A stretch of 64,000 nucleotides of DNA from Nomia melanderi (Eukaryota > Arthropoda > Insecta > Hymenoptera > Halictidae). A program made the translations under genes and the position numbers. Below the pieces are notes generated by a model that was not told where the DNA came from, did no database searches, and worked only from the letters and a program-made list of their open reading frames with translations. Shown here in pieces: positions 10,630 through 24,900 of this stretch (positions within the stretch are counted from its first letter, which is position 1; each line of letters begins with the position of its first letter). The stretch is taken from assembly GCF_051020985.1 (NCBI RefSeq), contig NW_027475141.1, positions 62,001 to 126,000 on the forward strand. The letters run 5' to 3'.

Positions 10630-13600
10630 ATTCACTTGGGTTTATTGAGCTATCTCTAATAGCACGCTAGATATCACCAGATATATATTGGATTTTCCCA
10701 TGACCCTGAGTGTCCGACCGCATGAGACGGTGGTTTTCTCGGCCCCTGGTGGTCCGAGGTCGTTCCCGCTGCACAGATTCATGCGCCAGGGCCTCCTGCA
10801 GATAATTCACTTTGGTTTATTGCGCTATCTCTAATAGCCCCCGAGATATCACCAGATATATATTGGATTTTCCCCTGACCCTGAGTGTCCGGCCCCATGA
10901 GACGGTGGTTTTCTCCGCCCCTGGTGGTCCGAGGTCGTTCCCACTGCCCAGATTCATGCGCCAGGGCCTCCTACAGATAATGCACTTTGATTTATTGCGC
11001 TATCTGTAATAGCACCCGTGATATCACCAGATATATATTGGATTTTTCCCTGACCCTGAGTGTCCGGCCCCATGAGACGGTAGTTTTCTCGGCCCCTGGT
11101 GGTCCGAGGTCGTTCCCGCTGCACAGATTCATGTTCCAGGGGCTCCTGCAGATAATTCACTTTGGTTTATTGCGCTATCTCTAATAGCACCCGAGATATC
11201 ACCAGATATATATTGGATTTTTCCCTGACCCTGAGTGTCCGACTCCATGATACGGTGGTGTTCTCGGCACCTGGTGGTCCGAGGTCGTTCCCGCTGCACA
11301 GATTCATGCGCCAAGGCCTCGCGCAGACAATGCACCTTGGTTTATTATGCTATATCTAATAGCACCCGAGATATCACCAGATATATATTGGATTTTACCC
11401 TGACCGTGAATGTCCGGCCCCATGAGACGGTAGTTTTCTCGGCCCCTGGTGGTCCGAGGTCGATCCCGCTGCACAGATTCATGCGCCAGGGCCGCCTGCA
11501 GATAATTCACTTTGCTTTAGTGCGCTATCTGTAAGGGCACCCGAGATATCACCAGATATATATTGAATTTTTGCCCGACCCTGAGTGTCCGGCCCCATGT
11601 ATCGGTGGTTTTCTCAGCCCCTGGCATTCCGAGGTCGATCCCGCTGCACAGATTCATGCGACAGGGCCTCCTACAGACAATGCCCTTTGATTTATTGCGC
11701 TATCTGTAATAGCACCCGAGATATCACCAGATATATATTGTATTTTCCCCTGACCCTGAGTGTCCGGCCGCATGAGACGGTGGTTTTCTAGGCCCCTGGT
11801 GGTCCGAGGTCGTTCCCGCTGCACAGATTCATATACCAGGGCCTCCTACAGACAATGCACTTTGATTTATTGCGCTATCTCTAATAGCACTGGAGATATC
11901 ACCAGATATATATTGGATTTTCCCCTGACCCTGATTGTCCGGCCCCATGTGTCGGTGGTTTTCTCGGCCCCTGGTGGTCCGAGGTCGATCCCGCTGCACA
12001 GATACATGCGCCAGGGCCTCCTACAGAAAATGCAGTTTGATTTATTGCGCTATCTGTAATAGCAACCGAGATATCACTAGATATATATTGGATTTCCCCT
12101 GACCCTGACAGTCCGGCCCCATGAGACGGTAGTTTTCTCGGCCCCTGGTGGTCCGAGGTCGATCCCGCCGCACAGATTCATGCGCCAGGGTCACCTACAG
12201 AAAATGCAGTTTGATTTATTGCGCTATCTGTAATAGCACCCGAGATATCACCAGATATATATTGGATTTATCCCTGACCCTGACAGTCCGACCCCATGAG
12301 ACGGTGGTTTTCTCGGCCCCTGGTGGTCCGAGGTCGTTCCTGCTGCACAGATTCATGCGCCAGGGCTTCCTGCAGACAGTTCACTTTGGTTTATTGCGCT
12401 ATCTGTAATAGCACGCGAGATATCACCAGATATATGCTGGATTTTTACATGACCCTGGGTGACGGATTCCGAATATCTGTGATTTTCTCGGCGCCTGGTG
12501 GTCCGAGGTCGTTCCTGCTGCACAGATTCATTCGCCAGTGCCTCCTACAGACAATGCACTTTGATTTATTGCGCTATCTCTAATGGCACCCGAGATATCA
12601 CCAGATATATATTGCATTTTTCCCTGACCCTGACACTCCGGCCCCATGAGACGGTGATTTTCTCGGCCCGTGGTGGTCCGAGGTCGATCCCGCTGCACAA
12701 ATTCATGCGGCAGGGCCTCCTACAGACAATGCACTTTGATTTATTGCGCTATCTCTAATAGCACCCGAGATATCACCAGATATATATTGGATTTTCCCCT
12801 GACCCTGATTGTCCGGCCCCATGTGTCGGTGGTTTTCTCGGCTCCTGGTGGTCCGAGGTCGATCCCGCTGCACAGATTCATGCGACAGGGCCTCCTACAG
12901 ACAATGCCCTTTGATTTATTGCGCTATCTGTAATAGCACCCGAGATATCACCAGATATATATTGGATTTTTCCCTGACTCTGAGTGTCCGGCCCCATGAG
13001 ACGGTAGTTTTCTCGGCCCCTGGTGGTCCGAGGTCGATCCCGCCGCACAGATTCATGCGCCAGGGTCACCTACAGAAAATGCAGTTTGATTTATTGCGCT
13101 ATCTGTAATAGCACCCGAGATATCACCAGATATATATTGGATTTATCCCTGACCATGACAGTCCGACCCCATGAGACGGTGGTTTTCTCGGCCCCTGGTG
13201 GTCCGAGGTCGTTCCTGCTGCACAGATTCATGCGCCAGGGCTTCCTGCAGACAGTTCACTTTGGTTTATTGCGCTATCTGAAATAGCACGAGAGATATCA
13301 CCAGATATATGCTGGATTTTTACATGACCCTGGGTGACGGATTCCGAATATCTGTAATTTTCTCGGCGCCTGGTGGTCCGAGGTCGTTCCTGCTGCACAG
13401 ATTCATTCGCCAGTGCCTCCTACAGACAATGCACTTTGATTTATTGCGCTATCTCTAATAGCACCCGAGATATCACCAGATATATATTGGATTTTTCCCT
13501 GACTCTGAGTGTCCGGCCCTATGAGACGGTGATTTTCTCGGCCCGTGGTGGTCCGAGGTCGATCCCGCTGCACAGATTCATGCGGCAGGGCCTCCTACAG

Positions 13601-14951
13601 ACAATGCACTTTGATTTATTGCGCTATCTCTAATAGCACCCGAGATATCACCAGATATATATTGGATTTTCCCCTGAACCTGACAGTCCGGCCCCATGTG
13701 TCTGTGGTTTTCTCGGCCCCTGGTTGTCCGAGGTCGTTCCCGCTGCACAGATTCATGCGCCAGGGCCCCCTGCAGATAATTCACTTTGGTTTAGTGCGCT
13801 GTCTGTAATAGCACCCGAGATATCACCAGATATATATTGGATTTTTCCCTGACCCTGAGTGTCCGATCCAATGAGACGGTGGTTTTCTCGGCCCCTGGTG
13901 GTCCGAGGTCGATCCCGCTGCACAGATTCATGCGCCAGGGCCTCCTACAGAAAATGCAGTTTGATTTATTGGGCTATCTGTAATAGCACCCGAGATATCA
14001 CCAGATATATATTGCATTTTTCCCTGACCCTGACACTCCGGCCCCATGAGACGGTGGTTTCCTCGGCCGCTGGTGGTCCGAGGTCGTTCCCACTGCACAG
14101 ATTCATGCGCCAGGGCCTCCTACAGACAATGCACTTTGATTTGTTGCGCTATCTCTAATAGCACCCGAGATATAACCAGATATATATTGGATTTTCCCCT
14201 GACCCTGAGTGTCCGGCCCCATGTGTCGGTGGTTTTCTCGGCCCCTAGTGGTCCGAGGTCGCTCCCGCTGCACAGATTCATGCGCCAGGGCCTCCTACAG
14301 ACAATGCACTTTGATTTATTGCGCTATCTCTAATAGCACCCGAGATATCACCAGATATATATTGGATTTTTCCCCGACCCTGAGTTTCCGTCCCCATGAG
14401 ACTGTGGTTTTCTCGGCCCTTGGTGGTCCGAGGTCGTCCCGCTGCACAGATTCATGCGCCAGGGCCTCCTGCAGATAATTCTCTTTGGTGTATTGCGCTA
14501 CCTCTAATAGCACTCGAGATATCACTAGATATATATTGGATTTTCCCCTGACCCTGAGTGTCCGGCGCCATGAGACTGTGGTTTTCTCGGCCCCTGGTGG
14601 TCCGAGGTCGTTCCCGCTGCACAGATTCATGCGCCAGGGCCTCCTACAGAAAATGCAGTTTGATTTATTGCGCTATCTGTAATAGCACCCGAGATATCAC
14701 TAGATATATATTGGATTTTTCCCTGACCCTGAGTGTCCGACTACATGAGACGGTGGTTTTCTCGGCCCCTGGTGGTCCGAGGTCGTTCCCGCTGCACAGA
14801 TTCATGCGCCAGGGCCTCGTGCAGTCAAGGCACCTTGGTTTATTATGCTATCTCTAATAGCACCCGAGATATCACCATATATACATATTGGATTTTTCCC
14901 TGACCCTGAGTGTCCGGCCCTATGAGACGGTTGTTTTCTCGGCCCCTGGTG
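9527..14951. repeat. Block C, copy 1 (about 31 monomers)
   Basis: This 5425-bp unit is followed directly by its second copy. It opens with the block A tail module (about 9598-10570). It then passes through monomers with GCACGCTAGATATC, a GTTCCAGGGGCTCCTGC box and the GCACCTGGTGG variant. From 11459 on it is dominated by GTCGATCCCGC and CCTGACAGTCC monomers. The rare CACCATATATACATATTGG monomer near 14873 marks its end. Confidence 0.88.
11736..12084. repeat. Two-monomer segment absent from block C copy 2
   Basis: These 349 bp carry GTCCGGCCGCATGAG with TTTTCTAGGCCCC and GCACTGGAGATATC. They are missing at the corresponding point near 17160 but present in copy 3 (about 21887-22235) and in two related copies at 25.2-26.06 kb. 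Across this point the copy 1 to copy 2 offset changes from 5425 to 5076. Confidence 0.82.
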
Positions 14952-17900
14952 GTCCGAGGTCGTTCCCGCTGCACAGATTCATGCGCCAGGGCCTCCTACA
15001 GACAATGCACTTTGATTTATTGCGCTATCTGTAATAGTACCCGAGATATCACCTGCTATATATTGGATTTTTCCCTGAACCTGAGTGTCCTGCCCCATGA
15101 GACGGTGGTTTTCTCGGCCCCTGGTGGTCCGAGGTCGTTCCCGCTGCACAGATTCTTGCGCCAGGGCCTCCTACAGACAATGCACTTTGATTTATTTCGC
15201 GATCTGAAACAGCACCCGAGATATCACCAGATATATATTGGATTTTTTCCTGACCCTGAGTGTCCGGCACCATGGGACGGTGGTTTCCTCGGCCCCTGGT
15301 GGTCCGAGGTCGTTCCCGCTGCACAGATTCATGCGCCAGGGCCTCCTACAGACAATGCACCTTGATTTATTGCGCTATCTCTAATAGCATCCGAGATATC
15401 GCCAGATATATGTTGGATTTTTCCCTCACCCTGAGTGTCCGGCCCCATGAGACGGCGGTTTTCTCGGCCCCTGGTGGTCCGAGGTCGTTCCCGCTCCACA
15501 GATTCATGCGCCAGGGCCTCCTACAGACAATGCACTTTGATTTATTGCGCTATCTGTAATAGCACCCGAGGTATCACCTGATATATATTGGATTTTTCCC
15601 TGACCCTGAGTGTCCGGCCCAATGTGACGGTGGTTTTCTCGGCCCCTGGTTGTCCGAGGTCGTTCCCGCTGCACAGGCTCATGCGCCAGGGCCTCCTACA
15701 GACAATGCACTTTGATTTATTGGGCTATCTGTAATAGCACCCGAGATATCACCGGATATATATTGGATTTTTCCCTGACCCTGAGTGTCCGGCCCCATGA
15801 GACGGTGGTTTTCTCGGCCATTGGTGGTCCGAGGTCGTTCCCGCTGCACATATTCATGCGCCAGGGCCTCCTGCAGATAATTCACTTGGGTTTATTGAGC
15901 TATCTCTAATAGCACCCGAGATATCACCAGATATATATTGGATTTTCCCCTGACCCTGAGTGTCCGGGCGCATGAGACGGTGGTTCTCTCGGCCATTGGT
16001 GGTCCGAGGTCGTTCCCGCTGCACAGATTCATGCGCCAGGGCCTCCTGCAGATGATTCACTTGGGTTTATTGAGCTATCTCTAATAGCACGCTAGATATC
16101 ACCAGATATATATTGGATTTTCCCATGACCCTGAGTGTCCGACCGCATGAGACGGTGGTTTTCTCGGCCCCTGGTGGTCCGAGGTCGTTCCCGCTGCACA
16201 GATTCATGCGCCAGGGCCTCCTGCAGATAATTCACTTTGGTTTATTGCGCTATCTCTAATAGCCCCCGAGATATCACCAGATATATATTGGATTTTCCCC
16301 TGACCCTGAGTGTCCGGCCCCATGAGACGGTGGTTTTCTCCGCCCCTGGTGGTCCGAGGTCGTTCCCACTGCCCAGATTCATGCGCCAGGGCCTCCTACA
16401 GATAATGCACTTTGATTTATTGCGCTATCTGTAATAGCACCCGTGATATCACCAGATATATATTGGATTTTTCCCTGACCCTGAGTGTCCGGCCCCATGA
16501 GACGGTAGTTTTCTCGGCCCCTGGTGGTCCGAGGTCGTTCCCGCTGCACAGATTCATGTTCCAGGGGCTCCTGCAGATAATTCACTTTGGTTTATTGCGC
16601 TATCTCTAATAGCACCCGAGATATCACCAGATATATATTGGATTTTTCCCTGACCCTGAGTGTCCGACTCCATGATACGGTGGTGTTCTCGGCACCTGGT
16701 GGTCCGAGGTCGTTCCCGCTGCACAGATTCATGCGCCAAGGCCTCGCGCAGACAATGCACCTTGGTTTATTATGCTATATCTAATAGCACCCGAGATATC
16801 ACCAGATATATATTGGATTTTACCCTGACCGTGAATGTCCGGCCCCATGAGACGGTAGTTTTCTCGGCCCCTGGTGGTCCGAGGTCGATCCCGCTGCACA
16901 GATTCATGCGCCAGGGCCGCCTGCAGATAATTCACTTTGCTTTAGTGCGCTATCTGTAAGGGCACCCGAGATATCACCAGATATATATTGAATTTTTGCC
17001 CGACCCTGAGTGTCCGGCCCCATGTATCGGTGGTTTTCTCAGCCCCTGGCATTCCGAGGTCGATCCCGCTGCACAGATTCATGCGACAGGGCCTCCTACA
17101 GACAATGCCCTTTGATTTATTGCGCTATCTGTAATAGCACCCGAGATATCACCAGATATATATTGGATTTTTCCCTGACTCTGAGTGTCCGGCCCCATGA
17201 GACGGTAGTTTTCTCGGCCCCTGGTGGTCCGAGGTCGATCCCGCCGCACAGATTCATGCGCCAGGGTCACCTACAGAAAATGCAGTTTGATTTATTGCGC
17301 TATCTGTAATAGCACCCGAGATATCACCAGATATATATTGGATTTATCCCTGACCCTGACAGTCCGACCCCATGAGACGGTGGTTTTCTCGGCCCCTGGT
17401 GGTCCGAGGTCGTTCCTGCTGCACAGATTCATGCGCCAGGGCTTCCTGCAGACAGTTCACTTTGGTTTATTGCGCTATCTGTAATAGCACGCGAGATATC
17501 ACCAGATATATGCTGGATTTTTACATGACCCTGGGTGACGGATTCCGAATATCTGTGATTTTCTCGGCGCCTGGTGGTCCGAGGTCGTTCCTGCTGCACA
17601 GATTCATTCGCCAGTGCCTCCTACAGACAATGCACTTTGATTTATTGCGCTATCTCTAATGGCACCCGAGATATCACCAGATATATATTGCATTTTTCCC
17701 TGACCCTGACACTCCGGCCCCATGAGACGGTGATTTTCTCGGCCCGTGGTGGTCCGAGGTCGATCCCGCTGCACAAATTCATGCGGCAGGGCCTCCTACA
17801 GACAATGCACTTTGATTTATTGCGCTATCTCTAATAGCACCCGAGATATCACCAGATATATATTGGATTTTCCCCTGACCCTGATTGTCCGGCCCCATGT

Positions 17901-20027
17901 GTCGGTGGTTTTCTCGGCTCCTGGTGGTCCGAGGTCGATCCCGCTGCACAGATTCATGCGACAGGGCCTCCTACAGACAATGCCCTTTGATTTATTGCGC
18001 TATCTGTAATAGCACCCGAGATATCACCAGATATATATTGGATTTTTCCCTGACTCTGAGTGTCCGGCCCCATGAGACGGTAGTTTTCTCGGCCCCTGGT
18101 GGTCCGAGGTCGATCCCGCCGCACAGATTCATGCGCCAGGGTCACCTACAGAAAATGCAGTTTGATTTATTGCGCTATCTGTAATAGCACCCGAGATATC
18201 ACCAGATATATATTGGATTTATCCCTGACCATGACAGTCCGACCCCATGAGACGGTGGTTTTCTCGGCCCCTGGTGGTCCGAGGTCGTTCCTGCTGCACA
18301 GATTCATGCGCCAGGGCTTCCTGCAGACAGTTCACTTTGGTTTATTGCGCTATCTGAAATAGCACGAGAGATATCACCAGATATATGCTGGATTTTTACA
18401 TGACCCTGGGTGACGGATTCCGAATATCTGTAATTTTCTCGGCGCCTGGTGGTCCGAGGTCGTTCCTGCTGCACAGATTCATTCGCCAGTGCCTCCTACA
18501 GACAATGCACTTTGATTTATTGCGCTATCTCTAATAGCACCCGAGATATCACCAGATATATATTGGATTTTTCCCTGACTCTGAGTGTCCGGCCCTATGA
18601 GACGGTGATTTTCTCGGCCCGTGGTGGTCCGAGGTCGATCCCGCTGCACAGATTCATGCGGCAGGGCCTCCTACAGACAATGCACTTTGATTTATTGCGC
18701 TATCTCTAATAGCACCCGAGATATCACCAGATATATATTGGATTTTCCCCTGAACCTGACAGTCCGGCCCCATGTGTCTGTGGTTTTCTCGGCCCCTGGT
18801 TGTCCGAGGTCGTTCCCGCTGCACAGATTCATGCGCCAGGGCCCCCTGCAGATAATTCACTTTGGTTTAGTGCGCTGTCTGTAATAGCACCCGAGATATC
18901 ACCAGATATATATTGGATTTTTCCCTGACCCTGAGTGTCCGATCCAATGAGACGGTGGTTTTCTCGGCCCCTGGTGGTCCGAGGTCGATCCCGCTGCACA
19001 GATTCATGCGCCAGGGCCTCCTACAGAAAATGCAGTTTGATTTATTGGGCTATCTGTAATAGCACCCGAGATATCACCAGATATATATTGCATTTTTCCC
19101 TGACCCTGACACTCCGGCCCCATGAGACGGTGGTTTCCTCGGCCGCTGGTGGTCCGAGGTCGTTCCCACTGCACAGATTCATGCGCCAGGGCCTCCTACA
19201 GACAATGCACTTTGATTTGTTGCGCTATCTCTAATAGCACCCGAGATATAACCAGATATATATTGGATTTTCCCCTGACCCTGAGTGTCCGGCCCCATGT
19301 GTCGGTGGTTTTCTCGGCCCCTAGTGGTCCGAGGTCGCTCCCGCTGCACAGATTCATGCGCCAGGGCCTCCTACAGACAATGCACTTTGATTTATTGCGC
19401 TATCTCTAATAGCACCCGAGATATCACCAGATATATATTGGATTTTTCCCCGACCCTGAGTTTCCGTCCCCATGAGACTGTGGTTTTCTCGGCCCTTGGT
19501 GGTCCGAGGTCGTCCCGCTGCACAGATTCATGCGCCAGGGCCTCCTGCAGATAATTCTCTTTGGTGTATTGCGCTACCTCTAATAGCACTCGAGATATCA
19601 CTAGATATATATTGGATTTTCCCCTGACCCTGAGTGTCCGGCGCCATGAGACTGTGGTTTTCTCGGCCCCTGGTGGTCCGAGGTCGTTCCCGCTGCACAG
19701 ATTCATGCGCCAGGGCCTCCTACAGAAAATGCAGTTTGATTTATTGCGCTATCTGTAATAGCACCCGAGATATCACTAGATATATATTGGATTTTTCCCT
19801 GACCCTGAGTGTCCGACTACATGAGACGGTGGTTTTCTCGGCCCCTGGTGGTCCGAGGTCGTTCCCGCTGCACAGATTCATGCGCCAGGGCCTCGTGCAG
19901 TCAAGGCACCTTGGTTTATTATGCTATCTCTAATAGCACCCGAGATATCACCATATATACATATTGGATTTTTCCCTGACCCTGAGTGTCCGGCCCTATG
20001 AGACGGTTGTTTTCTCGGCCCCTGGTG
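14952..20027. repeat. Block C, copy 2 (about 29 monomers)
   Basis: This is a near-perfect copy of 9527-14951 lacking 349 bp. Comparing the two along their length I noticed one substitution (TTGCCCTAT near 10123 against TTGCGCTAT near 15548). At about 17150-17300 the monomer fits 12950-13100 (offset 4201, TCCCTGACTCTGAG) better than the expected partner, so the missing 349 bp was accompanied by a local switch. The copy ends just after the CACCATATATACATATTGG monomer (about 19949). Confidence 0.88.
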
Positions 20028-21169
20028 GTCCGAGGTCGTTCCCGCTGCACAGATTCATGCGCCAGGGCCCCCTGCAGATAATTCACTTTGGTTTAGTGCG
20101 CTGTCTGTAATAGCACCCGAGATATCACCAGATATATATTGGATTTTCCCCTGACCCTGATTGTCCGGCCCCATGTGTCGGTGGTTTTCTCGGCTCCTGG
20201 TGGTCCGAGGTCGATCCCGCTGCACAGATTCATGCGACAGGGCCTCCTACAGACAATGCCCTTTGATTTATTGCGCTATCTGTAATAGCACCCGAGATAT
20301 CACCAGATATATATTGGATTTTTCCCTGACTCTGAGTGTCCGGCCCCATGAGACGGTAGTTTTCTCGGCCCCTGGTGGTCCGAGGTGGATCCCGCTGCAC
20401 AGATTCATGCGCCAGGGCCTCCTACAGAAAATGCAGTTTGATTTATTGCGCTATCTGTAATAGCACCCGAGATATCACCAGATATATATTGCATTTTTCC
20501 CTGACCCTGACACTCCGGCCCCATGAGACGGTGATTTTCTCGGCCCGTGGTGGTCCGAGGTCGATCCCGCTGCACAGATTCATGCGCCAGGGCCTCCTAC
20601 AGACAATGCACTTTGATTTATTGCGCTATCTCTAATAGCACCCGAGATATCACCAGATATATATTGGATTTTTCCTTGACCCTGACATTCCGGCCCCATG
20701 TGTCTGTGGTTTTCTCGGCCCCTGGTGGTCCGAGGTCGATCCCGCTGCACAGATTCGTGCGCCAGGGCCTCATACAGGCAATGCACTTTGATTTATTGCG
20801 CTATCTGTAATAGCACCCGAGATATCACCAGATATATATTGCATTTTTCCCTGACTCTGAGTGTCCGGCCCCATGAGACGGTAGTTTTCTCGGCCCCTGG
20901 TGGTCCGAGGTCGATCCCGCTGCACAGATTCATTCGCCAGGGCCTCCTACAGAAAATGCAGTTTGATTTATTGCGCTATCTGTAATAGCACCCGAGATAT
21001 CAATAGATATTTATTGGATTTTCCCCTGACCCTGAGTGTCCGGCCCCACGAGACGGTGGTTTTCTCGGCCCCTGGTGGTCCGAGGTCGTTCCCGCTGCAC
21101 AGATTCATGCGACAGGGCCTCCTGCAGATAATTCACTTTGGTTTATTGCGCTATCTCTAATAGCACCCG
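20028..21169. repeat. Mosaic linker between block C copies 2 and 3
   Basis: This stretch holds about 6.5 monomers. The start resembles 18.83-18.89 kb (GGGCCCCCTGCAG, GTGCGCTGTCTG). The next part resembles 17.86-18.2 kb (offset 2276). Then 20461-20830 recurs at about 24835-25190 (offset 4374). No gene or unique DNA is present. Confidence 0.7.
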
Positions 21170-24100
21170 AGATATCACCAGATATATATTGGATTTTTCC
21201 CTGACCCTGAGTGTCCGGCCCCATGAGACGGTAGTTTTCTCGGCCCCTGGTGGTCCGAGGTCGTTCCCGCTGCACAGATTCATGTTCCAGGGGCTCCTGC
21301 AGATAATTCACTTTGGTTTATTGCGCTATCTCTAATAGCACCCGAGATATCACCAGATATATATTGGATTTTTCCCTGACCCTGAGTGTCCGACTCCATG
21401 ATACGGTGGTGTTCTCGGCACCTGGTGGTCCGAGGTCGTTCCCGCTGCACAGATTCATGCGCCAAGGCCTCGCGCAGACAATGCACCTTGGTTTATTATG
21501 CTATATCTAATAGCACCCGAGATATCACCAGATATATATTGGATTTTACCCTGACCGTGAATGTCCGGCCCCATGAGACGGTAGTTTTCTCGGCCCCTGG
21601 TGGTCCGAGGTCGATCCCGCTGCACAGATTCATGCGCCAGGGCCCCCTGCAGATAATTCACTTTGCTTTAGTGCGCTATCTGTAAGGGCACCCGAGATAT
21701 CACCAGATATATATTGAATTTTTGCCCGACCCTGAGTGTCCGGCCCCATGTATCGGTGGTTTTCTCAGCCCCTGGCATTCCGAGGTCGATCCCGCTGCAC
21801 AGATTCATGCGACAGGGCCTCCTACAGACAATGCCCTTTGATTTATTGCGCTATCTGTAATAGCACCCGAGATATCACCAGATATATATTGTATTTTCCC
21901 CTGACCCTGAGTGTCCGGCCGCATGAGACGGTGGTTTTCTAGGCCCCTGGTGGTCCGAGGTCGTTCCCGCTGCACAGATTCATATACCAGGGCCTCCTAC
22001 AGACAATGCACTTTGATTTATTGCGCTATCTCTAATAGCACTGGAGATATCACCAGATATATATTGGATTTTCCCCTGACCCTGATTGTCCGGCCCCATG
22101 TGTCGGTGGTTTTCTCGGCCCCTGGTGGTCCGAGGTCGATCCCGCTGCACAGATACATGCGCCAGGGCCTCCTACAGAAAATGCAGTTTGATTTATTGCG
22201 CTATCTGTAATAGCAACCGAGATATCACTAGATATATATTGGATTTCCCCTGACCCTGACAGTCCGGCCCCATGAGACGGTAGTTTTCTCGGCCCCTGGT
22301 GGTCCGAGGTCGATCCCGCCGCACAGATTCATGCGCCAGGGTCACCTACAGAAAATGCAGTTTGATTTATTGCGCTATCTGTAATAGCACCCGAGATATC
22401 ACCAGATATATATTGGATTTATCCCTGACCCTGACAGTCCGACCCCATGAGACGGTGGTTTTCTCGGCCCCTGGTGGTCCGAGGTCGTTCCTGCTGCACA
22501 GATTCATGCGCCAGGGCTTCCTGCAGACAGTTCACTTTGGTTTATTGCGCTATCTGTAATAGCACGCGAGATATCACCAGATATATGCTGGATTTTTACA
22601 TGACCCTGGGTGACGGATTCCGAATATCTGTGATTTTCTCGGCGCCTGGTGGTCCGAGGTCGTTCCTGCTGCACAGATTCATTCGCCAGTGCCTCCTACA
22701 GACAATGCACTTTGATTTATTGCGCTATCTCTAATGGCACCCGAGATATCACCAGATATATATTGCATTTTTCCCTGACCCTGACACTCCGGCCCCATGA
22801 GACGGTGATTTTCTCGGCCCGTGGTGGTCCGAGGTCGATCCCGCTGCACAAATTCATGCGGCAGGGCCTCCTACAGACAATGCACTTTGATTTATTGCGC
22901 TATCTCTAATAGCACCCGAGATATCACCAGATATATATTGGATTTTCCCCTGACCCTGATTGTCCGGCCCCATGTGTCGGTGGTTTTCTCGGCTCCTGGT
23001 GGTCCGAGGTCGATCCCGCTGCACAGATTCATGCGACAGGGCCTCCTACAGACAATGCCCTTTGATTTATTGCGCTATCTGTAATAGCACCCGAGATATC
23101 ACCAGATATATATTGGATTTTTCCCTGACTCTGAGTGTCCGGCCCCATGAGACGGTAGTTTTCTCGGCCCCTGGTGGTCCGAGGTCGATCCCGCCGCACA
23201 GATTCATGCGCCAGGGTCACCTACAGAAAATGCAGTTTGATTTATTGCGCTATCTGTAATAGCACCCGAGATATCACCAGATATATATTGGATTTATCCC
23301 TGACCATGACAGTCCGACCCCATGAGACGGTGGTTTTCTCGGCCCCTGGTGGTCCGAGGTCGTTCCTGCTGCACAGATTCATTCGCCAGTGCCTCCTACA
23401 GACAATGCACTTTGATTTATTGCGCTATCTCTAATGGCACCCGAGATATCACCAGATATATATTGCATTTTTCCCTGACCCTGACACCCCGGCCCCATGA
23501 GACGGTGATTTTCTCGGCCCGTGGTGGTCCGAGGTCGATCCCGCTGCACAAATTCATGCGGCAGGGCCTCCTACAGACAATGCACTTTGATTTATTGCGC
23601 TATCTCTAATAGCACCCGAGATATCACCAGATATATATTGGATTTTCCCCTGACCCTGATTGTCCGGCCCCATGTGTCGGTGGTTTTCTCGGCTCCTGGT
23701 GGTCCGAGGTCGATCCCGCTGCACAGATTCATGCGACAGGGCCTCCTACAGACAATGCCCTTTGATTTATTGCGCTATCTGTAATAGCACCCGAGATATC
23801 ACCAGATATATATTGGATTTTTCCCTGACTCTGAGTGTCCGGCCCCATGAGACGGTAGTTTTCTCGGCCCCTGGTGGTCCGAGGTCGATCCCGCCGCACA
23901 GATTCATGCGCCAGGGTCACCTACAGAAAATGCAGTTTGATTTATTGCGCTATCTGTAATAGCACCCGAGATATCACCAGATATATATTGGATTTATCCC
24001 TGACCATGACAGTCCGACCCCATGAGACGGTGGTTTTCTCGGCCCCTGGTGGTCCGAGGTCGTTCCTGCTGCACAGATTCATGCGCCAGGGCTTCCTGCA

Positions 24101-24900
24101 GACAGTTCACTTTGGTTTATTGCGCTATCTGAAATAGCACGCGAGATATCACCAGATATATGCTGGATTTTTACATGACCCTGGGTGACGGATTCCGAAT
24201 ATCTGTAATTTTCTCGGCGCCTGGTGGTCCGAGGTCGTTCCTGCTGCACAGATTCATTCGCCAGTGACTCCTACAGACAATGCACTTTGATTTATTGCGC
24301 TATCTCTAATAGCACCCGAGATATCACCAGATATATATTGGATTTTCCCCTGACTCTGAGTGTCCGGCCCTATGAGACGGTGATTTTCTCGGCCCGTGGT
24401 GGTCCGAGGTCGATCCCGCTGCACAGATTCATGCGGCAGGGCCTCCTACAGACAATGCACTTTGATTTATTGCGCTATCTCTAATAGCACCCGAGATATC
24501 ACCAGATATATATTGGATTTTCCCCTGAACCTGACAGTCCGGCCCCATGTGTCTGTGGTTTTCTCGGCCCCTGGTTGTCCGAGGTCGTTCCCGCTGCACA
24601 GATTCATGCGCCAGGGCCCCCTGCAGATAATTCACTTTGGTTTAGTGCGCTGTCTGTAATAGCACCCGAGATATCACCAGATATATATTGGATTTTTCCC
24701 TGACCCTGAGTGTCCGATCCAATGAGACGGTGGTTTTCTCGGCCCCTGGTGGTCCGAGGTCGATCCCGCTGCACAGATTCATGCGCCAGGGCCTCCTACA
24801 GAAAATGCAGTTTGATTTATTGGGCTATCTGTAATAGCACCCGAGATATCACCAGATATATATTGCATTTTTCCCTGACCCTGACACTCCGGCCCCATGA
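21170..24900. repeat. Block C, copy 3 (rearranged)
   Basis: It matches copy 1 at offset 10151 from about 21.2 to 23.37 kb and at offset 10851 from about 24.07 to 24.9 kb. The 700-bp step is an internal four-monomer duplication. Unlike copy 2 it keeps the two-monomer GGCCGCATGAG segment. It is not adjacent to copy 2, and its upstream edge lies in the GTTCCAGGGGCTCC monomer region. Confidence 0.83.
22672..24071. repeat. 700-bp (four-monomer) tandem duplication in block C copy 3
   Basis: Bases 22672-23371 are repeated at 23372-24071. Both junctions lie in the CACAGATTCATTCGCC / CACAGATTCATGCGCC box. I saw one substitution between the copies (CACTCCGGCC against CACCCCGGCC, near 23488), which makes this one of the youngest local events. 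Confidence 0.85.
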
